Assembly (NCBI GenBank): GCA_023512255.1
Contig: JAILZY010000001.1
Span: 57,647-121,646 of the forward strand
From: a bacterium
Lineage (GTDB): Bacteria > SZUA-182 > DTGQ01
DNA: 64,000 nucleotides
Reading direction: 5' to 3'
Part shown: positions 36,055 to 45,316 of the stretch, one piece after another
Position numbering within the stretch: position 1 is the stretch's first letter
Layout: each line of letters begins with the position of its first letter
Program-made: the position numbers and the translations under genes
Notes under the pieces: generated by a model
Databases searched by the model: none
What the model was told of the DNA's origin: nothing
The model's input: the letters and a program-made list of their open reading frames with translations, nothing else

Positions 36055-36965
36055 CTGCCTTCACCGTCCTCCCGGTAAAAAGTTAGTTGATTTGTGTTAC
36101 CCAATGGTTGAGTTAAAAAAACCTTCCACCCACTACCCTCTTCTCTCATAAGATTAAAAGCCTGCTCGGCCAATGGACGATCAGCGAATATTCCAAACAC
36201 ACTCGCTCCACTTCCACTCATAGCAGCTCCCACGGCTCCCGCGGAAAACAGACGATTTTTTAATTCAGCCACTACAGGATATCTTTCGATCACAACCGCT
36301 TCCAGATCATTGTGAAGATGATAACCTATTTGAGACAGGTTATGTTCTTTCAAAAAAAACTGCACCATGTTAATATGATTCGACTTTTTTGTCAATAATA
36401 AACTGGTTTTAGTATACACCCATTGAGTTAAAATGGGAAAACCTGGATTTAAGATAATTATCCATGAATCGGGCAGAGGCGGCATAGGGGTAAGCTCTGC
36501 TCCAATTCCCTCACCCAGAGCACAAGGGTGTCCCAAAAGGAAAAAGGGGACATCCGCTCCTAACTGTTTTCCCATAGCCATAAGCTCATCGGTGGTCAGG
36601 TGAAGGTGAAACAGCTCGGTCAATCCCCTCAGGGTAGCTGCCGCATCACTGCTGCCGCCACCAAGACCTGCGGCTAGGGGAATGCGCTTGTGGATAAGGA
36701 TCCTGACCCCACCTGGAATACAATAGCTAGACATGATGAGTCTGGCCGCTTTCCAGACAATATTCTCCTGATCAGAGGGGATTTTCTCATCCCCCTGGCA
36801 GATAAGCTCGATTCCCTCTTTGGCAGGCCAAAACTTTAGCTCATCGCTCAGGCTGACTGCCTGAAACAGGGTACGAATATTATGATATCCATCCCCTCTC
36901 TTTCCAAGGACCGAGAGCCCAAGATTAATCTTTGCCGGAGCCCTGATCGCTACCGCCTGCTCCAT
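36045..36965 (-). CDS. ispE: 4-diphosphocytidyl-2-C-methyl-D-erythritol kinase
   Basis: GHMP kinase of the non-mevalonate isoprenoid pathway. The 306 aa have AIRAPAKINLGLSVLGKRGD (with GYHNI), the ATP loop PLAAGLGGGSSDAAATLRGL (near residue 95), Asp in GADVPFFLLGHP and the C-terminal GAAMSGSGASVFGIF. Its 5' region carries an exact tandem duplication of 18 bp that repeats the AAAGGTGTCTT Shine-Dalgarno sequence. It heads the block spoVG-tRNA-Gln-prs-rplY-pth. Confidence 0.96.
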   Translation of the reverse strand: MEQAVAIRAPAKINLGLSVLGKRGDGYHNIRTLFQAVSLSDELKFWPAKEGIELICQGDEKIPSDQENIVWKAARLIMSSYCIPGGVRILIHKRIPLAAGLGGGSSDAAATLRGLTELFHLHLTTDELMAMGKQLGADVPFFLLGHPCALGEGIGAELTPMPPLPDSWIIILNPGFPILTQWVYTKTSLLLTKKSNHINMVQFFLKEHNLSQIGYHLHNDLEAVVIERYPVVAELKNRLFSAGAVGAAMSGSGASVFGIFADRPLAEQAFNLMREEGSGWKVFLTQPLGNTNQLTFYREDGEGRWK

Positions 36966-36966
36966 A

Positions 36967-37002
36967 AGAGAAAGACACCTTTATAGAGAAAGACACCTTT
37001 AT
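36967..37002 (-). repeat. Tandem duplication of the ispE ribosome-binding region, 2 x 18 bp
   Basis: AGAGAAAGACACCTTTAT at 36967-36984 and again at 36985-37002, exact. On the coding strand this gives two AAAGGTGTC sequences 18 bp apart, followed further upstream by three AT-rich units (ATAAAAAATCAAAAT-like, 37010-37066). Confidence 0.9.
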
Positions 37003-37104
37003 CTATTAAATTAAAAAAATCAAAAATTATAATAAAAAATCAAAATCTATAAATAAAAAATCAAAAACCAGATCTGACTATTTTGGTGGATAATCCCCTA
37101 CTCT

Positions 37105-37791
37105 TTAAGGCCGCTTTCTCTCTTTCAACATCTTGCGCATCTCCTGCTGCCTCTGCTGGCGAATAAGTGGCATGTTCTGCTCAAAGAACCTCCCGCCCCA
37201 TAAGGGTTCTCCAGTTTTGGCATCTCGCAGTTGAATCGGCTCAGGGAAGAGGGCCTGGGTGATATACTGTTTCACCCTGGCCTTGACTCGCTCGACCTCA
37301 TCAACAGATATGGCATACTTTTTGGCTAAAGCCTGAGAGTCAGCCCCAGGAGAGAGAATTTCCGAGGCAAGAAGGAGCTGTTGCTCGCTTGGAAGCGAAG
37401 AAAACCGTCGGCTAATCGTGGCTGCATAGATATTCTTTTGCTGATCTTTGGTGAAAGCCGAGCCAGTAACTGTCAAAAGCTCACCGATCATGAATTCAAA
37501 GCGCTGCTTATCAGCATACCACTGAGGCGATACATGGACAATATACTCACCAGAGTCCGCAGTGGCTACCTTTAGGTGGAACCCAAGCTCTGAGGTCATC
37601 CGGTTATCTACCGTAGATACACTGATGATCTTACCCTCAATAGTGGTCAAAGTGCCAGCTTCATAGGGTACCATACCACCCAAGCCCTGCCTGGGTAAGA
37701 TAGTCAGCAGGATGGCCAAAGAAAGAGGCACTAAGCACACTCTTTTGAATGAGAGTAATGACTTAACTGATTCTAAGGCTTCATTGCTCAT
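37105..37791 (-). CDS. Exported protein of unknown function
   Basis: 228 aa with an N-terminal signal-like segment (VCLVPLSLAILLTILPRQGL, residues about 19-38). Residues 45-130 have strands typical of an OB-fold-like domain (GTLTTIEGKIISVSTVDNRM, GEYIVHVSPQWYADKQRFEF, GELLTVTGSAFTKDQQKNIY). A helical C-terminus follows (ADSQALAKKYAISVDEVERV and ENMPLIRQQRQQEMRK). I recognise no family. GGAG lies 10 nt before ATG. It is just downstream of the DUF362 gene on the same strand (50 bp gap), so they may form a pair; both are typical of redox or cofactor neighbourhoods, which is inference. Confidence 0.7.
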   Translation of the reverse strand: MSNEALESVKSLLSFKRVCLVPLSLAILLTILPRQGLGGMVPYEAGTLTTIEGKIISVSTVDNRMTSELGFHLKVATADSGEYIVHVSPQWYADKQRFEFMIGELLTVTGSAFTKDQQKNIYAATISRRFSSLPSEQQLLLASEILSPGADSQALAKKYAISVDEVERVKARVKQYITQALFPEPIQLRDAKTGEPLWGGRFFEQNMPLIRQQRQQEMRKMLKERKRP

Positions 37792-37841
37792 GGTCCAAGC
37801 TCTCCTTTTTAATCATGGCGCTTCATTAGTACAAGCAGCCA

Positions 37842-38927
37842 TCATCTTCCATACTCGTGGAAAAACTTCCCCCACTTGGTATTCAATTCTATGGTCTTTT
37901 GGATTTTCTTGCCTACCAGAGGCCACCAGATGTAATCATGGTAAAAGCTAGAGGCAAACACAAACAGATAGACCAGCGGAGTGTGGAAAAAGAATTTTTG
38001 ATATTTTTTCAAAGGGCTAAACCAGAGGAGATCTCCAATTCGACTAGCGAGATTGTCTCCTACCCAGAAGTGAAAATTTACCCGGCTGATATCTTCTCCC
38101 AGAATTTCAATCTCTCTCGGATCACCCACCCCCAGACCTGCTTCGTGAGCCAGCTGGATGTATTTGATTTTCATCGGATCAAAGCCCATCATTTTGGCCG
38201 CGACCGCATCAGCGGCTACACTGTCTGAGCTGGCCAGAAGGTAATCCTTTTCAACCGGAATCATGGTTCGGGGACCGGGACCGCAGCCGCAGAGGGTCCC
38301 ATCCATCAAACAGAATATACCAGTGTGAATTTCCTTCTGAATGGCCAGAAGATCAACCAAAGTCTCATGTATTAGGCTGTGGGTGTAGTGTCTTCTGGTG
38401 TTGAGCAGCCCTCCGAAGGCATTTTTCATGGCTCCAGTGGTGGTAGTGTAGATGTGGCATTTTATAGTCGGCAGATGAACGATATTCTTGCCGATAAAAT
38501 ATTCTGGAATTTTAATCCCTTCTGGATAAATCTTATTCAGAGCCAACATCTTGGCCCGCGGCTGATAGGTAATCCATCTAATCTGCTGAGGGTTGAAATT
38601 GTACCTCTCAGGGATTTGGTATTTGCGGTAAATTGGCGCTAATTTGTTCAGCTTGCCCCCTTTTACAGGATCTGTAACTACAGTATTATTATGAACAGCC
38701 ACCAAGTTGCTGAAGCCAGCCCTTTTTAGGGCCAAAATAACCCCTTCGAGTTGCCAGGGGGTGGTGTTGGCACTCAGGTAAGGATAGTGCCAGGAGATGT
38801 TGTCCTTGAGGATTGTAGTCTGGCTCGCAGAGAGAGCCTTCTCCATTCCAGCCAAAACGCACAAGTTTTGGATATCCTCAAGAACTGAATCTGGTTTAGT
38901 TTTAATCACTGCTACCTGGGAATGCAT
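37842..38927 (-). CDS. DUF362 domain protein
   Basis: 361 aa. GVILALKRAGFSNLVAVHNN, IVHLPTIKCHIYTTTTGAMK followed by NAFGGLLNTRRHYTHSL and DLLAIQKEIHTGIFCLMDGT are the DUF362 signatures, with SSDSVAADAVAAKMMGFDP. The C-terminal stretch (FHTPLVYLFVFASSFYHDY) has a membrane-like segment, and the protein lacks the CxxCxxC ferredoxin motifs found in many relatives. The function is unknown; cofactor or Fe-S-related roles are proposed for the family. It is divergent from fumC. Confidence 0.85.
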   Translation of the reverse strand: MHSQVAVIKTKPDSVLEDIQNLCVLAGMEKALSASQTTILKDNISWHYPYLSANTTPWQLEGVILALKRAGFSNLVAVHNNTVVTDPVKGGKLNKLAPIYRKYQIPERYNFNPQQIRWITYQPRAKMLALNKIYPEGIKIPEYFIGKNIVHLPTIKCHIYTTTTGAMKNAFGGLLNTRRHYTHSLIHETLVDLLAIQKEIHTGIFCLMDGTLCGCGPGPRTMIPVEKDYLLASSDSVAADAVAAKMMGFDPMKIKYIQLAHEAGLGVGDPREIEILGEDISRVNFHFWVGDNLASRIGDLLWFSPLKKYQKFFFHTPLVYLFVFASSFYHDYIWWPLVGKKIQKTIELNTKWGKFFHEYGR

Positions 38928-39143
38928 CTCATCGCATCCTCGAAAAATATGTCAATCCAACACATATCAATCAACAGCTGATAGTGTCAGTCTTATTTTA
39001 CCTGTAAAAAATTTTTTCGTAAAGCATTTTTTCTTTCAAAACCACTCCAATTGGAATCTATCTTGTGATATAGTTACCGGCTAAGGTAAGGATTCAATTC
39101 GAGGAGAAGGATCGGTTTCACCGCAAGCAGGGAGGACAGCACG

Positions 39144-40556
39144 ATGTTAACTCGCAAAGAAAAAGATACTATGGGCGAGGTCGAGGTTCCCCAAGATCGC
39201 TACTTTGGAGCCCAAACCCAAAGATCGCTTGAGAATTTCAAAATCGGCCAAGAGCGCTTTCCCAGAGAGTTTATCCGGGCCCTTGGGGTGGTGAAAAAAG
39301 CCGCAGCCAGAGTGAACGCCAGGCTGGGAGTCTTGGACCGTGAGATTGCCCAAGCCATTGAGCAGGCTGCCGATGAGGTCATTGCCGGAAAGCTCGATGA
39401 TCATTTTCCCCTGGTTATCTGGCAGACTGGCAGCGGCACTCAGACTAACATGAATGCCAATGAGGTTATTGCCAACCGCAGCATTGAAATCCTGGGCGGC
39501 GTGCTCGGCAGCAAAACCCCGGTCCATCCCAATGATCATGTCAATAAGTCTCAGTCTTCCAATGACGTCTTTCCGACAGCCATGCATATTGCCGCCTGCG
39601 AGCAAATCAGCCACCACCTACTACCCAGCCTTGAGCGGCTGCAAGAGGCATTATTAGAAAAATCAGCCGAGTTTTCAGACATCATCAAGATTGGCCGAAC
39701 CCATCTGCAAGATGCTGTCCCCGTGACCCTGGGGCAGGAATTTTCAGGTTATGCTTCTCAACTAGAGCACGGGATCAAAGCCATCCGCCACACCCTGCCC
39801 CATCTTCTGGAGCTGGCCCTAGGTGCAACCGCAGTGGGAACCGGGCTCAATGCTCCGCCAGGATATGCCGGAGAGGTAGCCAAAGAGATCGCCCACCTTA
39901 CCGGCCTTCCCTTTGTCAGTGCGGAGAACAAATTCGAAGCCCTGGCCGCCAACGATGCTGTGGTCGAAGTGAGTGGAGCGCTAAAGACTGTGGCTTGTAG
40001 CCTGATGAAGATCGCTAATGATATTCGCTGGCTGGCCAGCGGCCCACGCTGCGGCCTGGGTGAAATCAGCCTGCCTGAAAACGAGCCGGGTAGCTCCATC
40101 ATGCCCGGAAAGGTCAATCCAACCCAATGCGAGGCGATGACTATGGTTGCCTGTCAGGTGATCGGCAACGACGTTACCATAAATCTGGCCGGAGCATCGG
40201 GCAATTTTGAGCTCAATGTCTACAAACCAGTTATGATCTACAATCTCCTTCAGTCTATCAGACTTCTAGCCGATGCCTCGCTCTCTCTGACCGAAAAGTG
40301 CGTCGTTGGCATCAGAGCAAACAGAGATCGGATCAAAAGCTATGTGGAAAACTCCCTCATGCTGGTTGCGGCCCTAAATAATACAATTGGCTATGACCGG
40401 GCGGCCCAGATAGCTAAAAAAGCATACCAGGAAAACATCACCCTTAAACAGGCCGCAGTTGAGCTTCGATTTTTGACCGAAGAGGAATTCGATCGGCTGG
40501 TTCAGCCAGCCAAAATGGTGGGTAAAATGGTGGGTGATAAGGGGGAGATAAATTAA
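39144..40556 (+). CDS. fumC: Fumarate hydratase, class II
   Basis: Interconverts fumarate and malate in the TCA cycle. The 470 aa show the substrate motifs [20 protein letters not shown] (near residue 95), [20 protein letters not shown] and the fumarase/aspartase signature [17 protein letters not shown] (near residue 318). GGGAGGAC precedes the ATG by 8 nt. The C-terminal [12 protein letters not shown] comes from an in-frame 12-bp duplication (40512-40535), so the last residues may vary between relatives. Aspartase is the main alternative; PTQCEAM and GTNLNAPP-like context favour FumC. Confidence 0.95.
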   Translation: MLTRKEKDTMGEVEVPQDRYFGAQTQRSLENFKIGQERFPREFIRALGVVKKAAARVNARLGVLDREIAQAIEQAADEVIAGKLDDHFPLVIWQTGSGTQTNMNANEVIANRSIEILGGVLGSKTPVHPNDHVNKSQSSNDVFPTAMHIAACEQISHHLLPSLERLQEALLEKSAEFSDIIKIGRTHLQDAVPVTLGQEFSGYASQLEHGIKAIRHTLPHLLELALGATAVGTGLNAPPGYAGEVAKEIAHLTGLPFVSAENKFEALAANDAVVEVSGALKTVACSLMKIANDIRWLASGPRCGLGEISLPENEPGSSIMPGKVNPTQCEAMTMVACQVIGNDVTINLAGASGNFELNVYKPVMIYNLLQSIRLLADASLSLTEKCVVGIRANRDRIKSYVENSLMLVAALNNTIGYDRAAQIAKKAYQENITLKQAAVELRFLTEEEFDRLVQPAKMVGKMVGDKGEIN

Positions 40557-40798
40557 GCTAGCTGATACTGACTGTGTAATAAATTGCATAATTTGATAAT
40601 TTGTTACATAGTTTGGTAAAGATTTATAACCAGCTAAGTCGACAATATCATTAAATAATACAAGGAGAAACAAATGAAGTAGATATTTATAAATAAACTG
40701 GTATTAAAATTGCTTGATTTATAACAGTAAATGATTTATTCTATAATAAATAATTAATTAATGCAACTTATGAATAATTTAATTATTGGTAAATATGT
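40557..40798. other. AT-rich intergenic with orphan start signal
   Basis: 242 bp between fumC and the three-gene cassette. At 40661-40682 a near-perfect AAGGAG is followed 7 nt later by ATG-AAG-TAG, a two-codon reading frame that may be the remnant of a gene start or a leader. No other gene seen. Confidence 0.5.
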
Positions 40799-41542
40799 AT
40801 GGCTAAGCCTAGATATTTAAAAAATGCTCCTATTACAGAAGCAATAATTGATTTTCGGGTTACTCTTCCCCGGGATTTTCAAATAAAAATTTTTTCCTCT
40901 TTAAAGGAGGAGCTCCACCATCATAGATACCCTAAGGTTGAAGAAATACAACGTCTCAATATTGAGCCTAAAATCAAAGATGGGAAGATATTTCAACGTG
41001 AGGAGCAAAGTGAGCCTTATGGGTATTTTTTTAAAACAGATGATGAGAAGAATATTGCACAATTTAGAAATGATGGATTTACTTTTAATCGGCTAAAACC
41101 ATACACTCAATGGAGAGAAATAATCAGCGAGGCAAAAAAATTATGGACACTGTACGTGTCTAAAGCTTCCCCTGTTTCAGTAACAAGGATAGCGGTTCGT
41201 TATATTAATCATTTGAATATCTTTCAACCCATTATTGATTTTTCAGAATACCTTGAAGCACCACCGAAAGTACCAAATAACCTCCCCAAAAATATTAGTA
41301 GCTTTCTTACTAAGGTAACTATCCATGATTTGGAGCGAGGTATTGCAGCAAATTTAATTCAAGCCTTTGAAAAAAGCGAGGCATGCCCAAACATTATTAT
41401 CTTAGACATTGATGTATATAAACAAAAAGAATTTGATATTAATAATGAAGAAATATGGTCAGTATTCGAACAACTCCATGAGATGAAAAATCAAATTTTT
41501 TTTAATAGTATAACAGAAAAAACTGTGGAATTATTTAAATGA
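40799..41542 (+). CDS. TIGR04255-type protein, first gene of a three-gene cassette
   Basis: 247 aa. The opening (KNAPITEAIIDFRVTLP), GYFFKTDDEKNIAQFRNDGF, TFNRLKPYTQWREIISEAKK and ASPVSVTRIAVRYINHLNIF match the pattern of the TIGR04255 family as I know it; no function is established for that family. No membrane segment, signal or catalytic motif is seen. Its AT-rich codon use differs from the neighbouring fumC. The stop overlaps the next ATG in ATGA, which suggests coupled translation and a shared job with the next gene. No good Shine-Dalgarno precedes ATG 40799. Confidence 0.8.
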   Translation: MAKPRYLKNAPITEAIIDFRVTLPRDFQIKIFSSLKEELHHHRYPKVEEIQRLNIEPKIKDGKIFQREEQSEPYGYFFKTDDEKNIAQFRNDGFTFNRLKPYTQWREIISEAKKLWTLYVSKASPVSVTRIAVRYINHLNIFQPIIDFSEYLEAPPKVPNNLPKNISSFLTKVTIHDLERGIAANLIQAFEKSEACPNIIILDIDVYKQKEFDINNEEIWSVFEQLHEMKNQIFFNSITEKTVELFK

Positions 41543-42042
41543 ATAATGTCATCTGCCCTTGTCCAAGTTTTAGATCCTTTCGAGAGCCTTATACGGCTCG
41601 AGGATTAAGTGAAGATGCAAGTTGGCTTCAAGAGTCCTTTGACAAGATACTGAGTAACCTCTTAGAGGAGAATATAACTATAGGCGCAAGTCGTGAAAAG
41701 GTGCTCAAATCCCTTAAAAAAGCCTTTGCAGAATATTCTACAGATAATTGGGATGGGTATGGAGCGAAGGCTGTTGATAGATACTCTTATTATGAGGCAC
41801 AAAGATTTATTAACGTCCTGCCAATAACAATTCCTGTCCCAGAAGTAGCTGTTGACCCTGATGGTGAGATTTCGTTTGAGTGGTATGCTGGTCCTCGTAA
41901 GGTATTTACCGTAAGTATAGGAAAAAATAGAGAACTTACCTACGCCGGTCTATTTGGAAGTAATAAAATATACGGGACCGAACATTTTGAAGATTTCATA
42001 CCTAAGATAATCTTAGAAAATATTCAAAGAGTATTTTTATAA
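41539..42042 (+). CDS. Partner protein of the TIGR04255-type gene, function unknown
   Basis: 167 aa overlapping the preceding gene by 4 bp (ATGA). Key features are DNWDGYGAKAVDRYSYYEAQ (near residue 72), VPEVAVDPDGEISFEWYAGP, TVSIGKNRELTYAGLFGSN and a C-terminal EDFIPKIILENIQRVF. The NWDGYGA and DPDGEI...EW pattern is known to me in conserved hypothetical proteins encoded beside TIGR04255 genes, without an assigned role. No signal peptide. By position it acts with its neighbours. Codon use is AT-rich like the first gene. Confidence 0.78.
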   Translation: MNNVICPCPSFRSFREPYTARGLSEDASWLQESFDKILSNLLEENITIGASREKVLKSLKKAFAEYSTDNWDGYGAKAVDRYSYYEAQRFINVLPITIPVPEVAVDPDGEISFEWYAGPRKVFTVSIGKNRELTYAGLFGSNKIYGTEHFEDFIPKIILENIQRVFL

Positions 42043-42064
42043 AAATCAGTAAAATTTGTTATTT

Positions 42065-42464
42065 ATGATAGGAGATAATGAATCTTTATGTCGATATTTA
42101 ATTAATAGTAACAGCTTTAGTCGCGCTCAATGCAGAGTAAAACATCAAGCATTTCTACCCCCCCAATAACCTTAAACTTTCTGTTTTCCGAATCGATGGA
42201 TTAACTGAAAATAATATCTGGGAAATAGGCATACTGCATGTCGTAAAACCGTTATCGTTATCTTCTCCTTCCCCCAAAATCCTTTACGGAAGAGCTGATA
42301 TTACTACTACAGACGTACAAAGTGTTAATCTCACCGTAGACCCTGATGATAAACCGCCGCGACACGCCAATATTGTTGGATGGCCTACAGAAAAAGATAA
42401 ACAAAAAATAATCGCTTTAGAACTTGCAGCAAAGGCTACACTAAAACTTAATCCAAACCAGTAA
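42065..42464 (+). pseudogene. Third gene of the cassette, interrupted by a C7 frameshift
   Basis: The first frame (ATG 42065, after GGAGATAATG-like context) gives MIGDNESLCRYLINSNSFSR and AQCRVKHQAFLPPQ before a stop. Removing one C from the C7 run at 42158-42164 joins it to a second open frame ending at TAA 42464 that reads NNLKLSVFRIDGLTENNIWE and RADITTTDVQSVNLTVDPDD, PPRHANIVGWPTEKDKQ. Together they make about 132 aa. It follows the second gene by 22 bp. Either a recent pseudogene, a sequencing homopolymer error, or slippage-dependent expression. Confidence 0.7.
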
Positions 42465-42524
42465 CACTTTATTCTATCTCTGGCTAAAGAAGCTGTATTC
42501 ATATTACCTGGTTAAAATCCCTCC

Positions 42525-43823
42525 TCAGGCCACTTCGGAAATAATGCCCAGCTTGACGTATATCGGGTAAATCATCTCGCTGAGGGCGGAAAGCCTACTG
42601 GCGAATACCAGCGAACCAATAACGCAGCACAAGCCCCCGAGCAAAAGAGTATTAGATGCGCCGATCAGGCTGGCCAGGCTACCAGCCAGCAGGCTGCCGC
42701 AGGGCTCCATGCCGACAAAAGCCATGGTGAAAAAGCTCATTATCCGGCCGCGCTTATCCTCCTCCACAATGGTCTGAAGCAGCGTATTGGTCGAAGCCAT
42801 CTGGACCATAAGCCCAAATCCAGTCAAAAGCAGCGGAAGGAGTGAGAGCATCAGAATGCGGGACAGGGAAAAGCCGATCAGCCCTAGGCCAAAGATGGCA
42901 GAGGCGGCAGCGATCATTTTCCCCAGCACAAGGGGGCTTCTTTGTGAGGCAAGATAAATAGATCCGAACAAAGCTCCCACGCCTGAGGCCGCCACCAGAA
43001 AACCAAGCGTTTTGGGGCCGCCGTGAAGAATGGTTTTGGCGAAAATAGGCATCAAGACCATGTATGGCATACCCATAAAACTGACCAGAGCAAGGAGCAG
43101 CAAAACCGATCTTATGGGCGCAAATCCAAAAGCATAGGCGAATCCATCTCGAAGCTCCTGCCTGACGTAGCTCCTCGTTGCCCCTTCCCCCCTCTCCCTA
43201 GGAGCAATCTTCATGGCCAACAAGGCACCAATAACCGCAAGAAAGGTCAATCCGTTCAGAAGGAAGCACATCCCCTCCCCGACCAAAGAAATCAGGATGC
43301 CAGCGATAGATGGTCCCAGCAGTCTTGCTCCATTAAACATTGTGGAGTTGAGAGCTATAGCGTTACCGAGATCATCCTTGCTCTCAACCATGTCAACCAA
43401 AAATGCCTGACGGCCGGGAATATCAAAGCCATTGATCAGACCGATGAATATACTCAATAGGATAATGTGCCAGGCAGCAATTTGCCCCGTTAAGGCTAAA
43501 GCAGCCAGAATAAAGGCCTGAATCATGGACAGGGTCTGAGTAGCCACCAGAAGACGGCGCCGATCCCATCTGTCAATCATCACTCCGGCCAGGGGAGCAA
43601 AAAGAAAGGCGGGAATCTGACTTGCAAACCCAACGACACCAAGCAAGAAACCCGAGTGGGTCAGATTGAACACCAGCCAGCTCATGGCCACCATTTGCAT
43701 CCAGGTGCCGATCAGGGAAATGCTTTGGCCAAAAAAGAAAAGTCGAAAATTCCTATACCGAAGAGAGCGAAAAACCAGCTTCAGCCCTTTTATATCATGA
43801 GAGTTAGCTTGCGCGGGTTCCAT
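42525..43823 (-). CDS. Major facilitator superfamily exporter (EntS/MFS_3-like)
   Basis: 432 aa with about 12 hydrophobic segments. It opens FRSLRYRNFRLFFFGQSISL and IGTWMQMVAMSWLVFNLTHS, then the MFS motif A segment APLAGVMIDRWDRRRLLVAT. The family exports siderophores, macrolides or other drugs; substrate unknown. Predicted membrane helices include GIISSTIGI-like runs and IFGLGLIGFSLSRILMLSLL. No regulator or synthesis gene lies next to it. It is transcribed alone and converges on the three-gene cassette with a 60-bp gap. Confidence 0.88.
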   Translation of the reverse strand: MEPAQANSHDIKGLKLVFRSLRYRNFRLFFFGQSISLIGTWMQMVAMSWLVFNLTHSGFLLGVVGFASQIPAFLFAPLAGVMIDRWDRRRLLVATQTLSMIQAFILAALALTGQIAAWHIILLSIFIGLINGFDIPGRQAFLVDMVESKDDLGNAIALNSTMFNGARLLGPSIAGILISLVGEGMCFLLNGLTFLAVIGALLAMKIAPRERGEGATRSYVRQELRDGFAYAFGFAPIRSVLLLLALVSFMGMPYMVLMPIFAKTILHGGPKTLGFLVAASGVGALFGSIYLASQRSPLVLGKMIAAASAIFGLGLIGFSLSRILMLSLLPLLLTGFGLMVQMASTNTLLQTIVEEDKRGRIMSFFTMAFVGMEPCGSLLAGSLASLIGASNTLLLGGLCCVIGSLVFASRLSALSEMIYPIYVKLGIISEVA

Positions 43824-44371
43824 ATTTTTATTTTTTCATTCACTGTTTCATCCTGAATCCAAAGCGAACACCTGAAAAGCTTTATATTCCAGAATATTAA
43901 CTCACACATTTTGTGAAAGTTAACTGATTGATTTTAAAATGCAATCAAGCATTCGCTCTGGCATAAGGTTCATAAAAGTCGACATGAACCAACGTATCCT
44001 TCACGTCTCTTTTTCTCTTGAGCGATCACTTTCTCTTGAGCAGTCAACCCCTTTTCCTTAGAAGAGCCGAGTATGACCAGCGAATAAATGACCTGTTTTC
44101 TCAAAAGTAAAAATTTTTCTCTATTATACAGCCTCTCTCCTAAAATGACAATTGAAAGATGCTCAAGTTATACAACAAATCCCTGGCCAAAAAAAATCAC
44201 CTAAAAACCGATTGATTACTAACAAGAGAGTATTCGTAAATATATGAGAAAATATCTGACCGAGAGAACGAAAAATATCTGACACCAAGGCATTATGGGG
44301 CGGGGAGATACAATGCCTCCCAAATACCCATAAACTTGAAATAAGGGCTTGGAGAAAGGGTTAGTGAGCTT
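43824..44371. other. Intergenic region with an rplY fragment
   Basis: 548 bp with no intact gene. It contains the rplY-like fragment (43969-44004), a degenerate pair CTCTTGAGCGATCAC / CTCTTGAGCAGTCAA (44015-44046), and an imperfect inverted repeat GGCATTATGGGGCGGGGA...AATGCCTCCC (about 44291-44322). The promoter of the downstream phospholipase-like gene is not obvious. Confidence 0.6.
43969..44004 (-). pseudogene. rplY (L25) fragment
   Basis: The minus strand reads VKDTLVHVDFYEP. The intact rplY at 34010-34639 has IKDTLVHVDFYET; 11 residues are identical, and the DNA differs at a few third positions. Stops close the frame on both sides, so only this conserved segment remains. It may be a relic of a second rplY-type gene. 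Confidence 0.55.
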
Positions 44372-45316
44372 ATGAAAAAATTCATCTTTACTATCCTTGC
44401 ATTACTTATGATCCTGAGCTTTCCCATCGATCACGGATTGGCCTGGGGACCTGCTACTCACACCTACATTGTCCGAAAATTGGATAAGCGGCCTGGACTG
44501 GTCAATGCTCAAAAGATGTACGGAAGCATAGCCCCAGATATCTTCAGCTATATCTACCGGGTACCGGACAGGAAATTCTTGAATCAGCAAATGCACCACG
44601 AATTCATGGGCGTGTTGACTGCCGCGGCCGCTACTGATCAGAAGAATCTCAAAGCATTTGCCCTCGGATTCATCAGCCATAATGATGTCTGGGGAGCTGA
44701 TTACCTGGCTCGCAATGAGCAAGGCTATATCACTCTGAAGGCTGATCAGCTTATATACAAGGTATTGAAAGGGAATCCTGAGCAATTTTCAGAGGAGCTG
44801 AAGGGCACTCTGCGGGCCCTAATCGCTCTCGATTATCAGGAAGCTCGTGATCTAGGCTGCATCGCCGTAGAGTACGGTGTGGACCTTTTGGTCAGGCGCT
44901 ATAGCGATCCTGAGATCGGAGCCAGACTGATTCTGGCAACCACGCTGAGAGACCATGAGATTCCCCACCTGCTGGCCTCGGTCTATGGATACAAGGAAGA
45001 AGCAGCTAAAACTATCATCGAGGCTGAAGCGGCATTCAAAAAGATAATGGCCGATTACGGAAAAGATCTTTTGATGGATGAAAGATCAGCAATTGAGGCC
45101 GTAGCTGAGCAGATTGCCGAGATCGCTCCCAAGGCACTTTGCATTGATCTGCCTGAGAAAGATAAGCTAATCAGAATCGGAATCGAGTTAATCTCAGGGG
45201 CAATGAATGTCTGCCGGACCGATTATTCTCAGTCAATTTCGGCCACGGTCGAGGCCATAAGAAAAAATATCGAAAAGGTCAATGCCGATTTAGATCTGCC
45301 GGATAATTTTGAGTAA
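44372..45316 (+). CDS. Zinc-dependent phospholipase C-like protein, exported
   Basis: 314 aa. Signal peptide: MKKFIFTILALLMILSFPID with cleavage near GLAWG. The mature start, AWGPATHTYIVRKL, resembles zinc-dependent phospholipase C domains, in which the N-terminal Trp and early His bind zinc; later YGSIAPDIFSYIYRVPDRKF, MHHEFMGVLTAAAA and LGFISHNDVWGADYL supply further His/Asp ligands. The rest is helical (LIALDYQEARDLGCIAVEYG, IEAVAEQIAEIAPKALCID). Family match is by motif. A family-B element begins directly after its stop TAA, so the stop or C-terminus may have been set by insertion. Confidence 0.78.
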   Translation: MKKFIFTILALLMILSFPIDHGLAWGPATHTYIVRKLDKRPGLVNAQKMYGSIAPDIFSYIYRVPDRKFLNQQMHHEFMGVLTAAAATDQKNLKAFALGFISHNDVWGADYLARNEQGYITLKADQLIYKVLKGNPEQFSEELKGTLRALIALDYQEARDLGCIAVEYGVDLLVRRYSDPEIGARLILATTLRDHEIPHLLASVYGYKEEAAKTIIEAEAAFKKIMADYGKDLLMDERSAIEAVAEQIAEIAPKALCIDLPEKDKLIRIGIELISGAMNVCRTDYSQSISATVEAIRKNIEKVNADLDLPDNFE

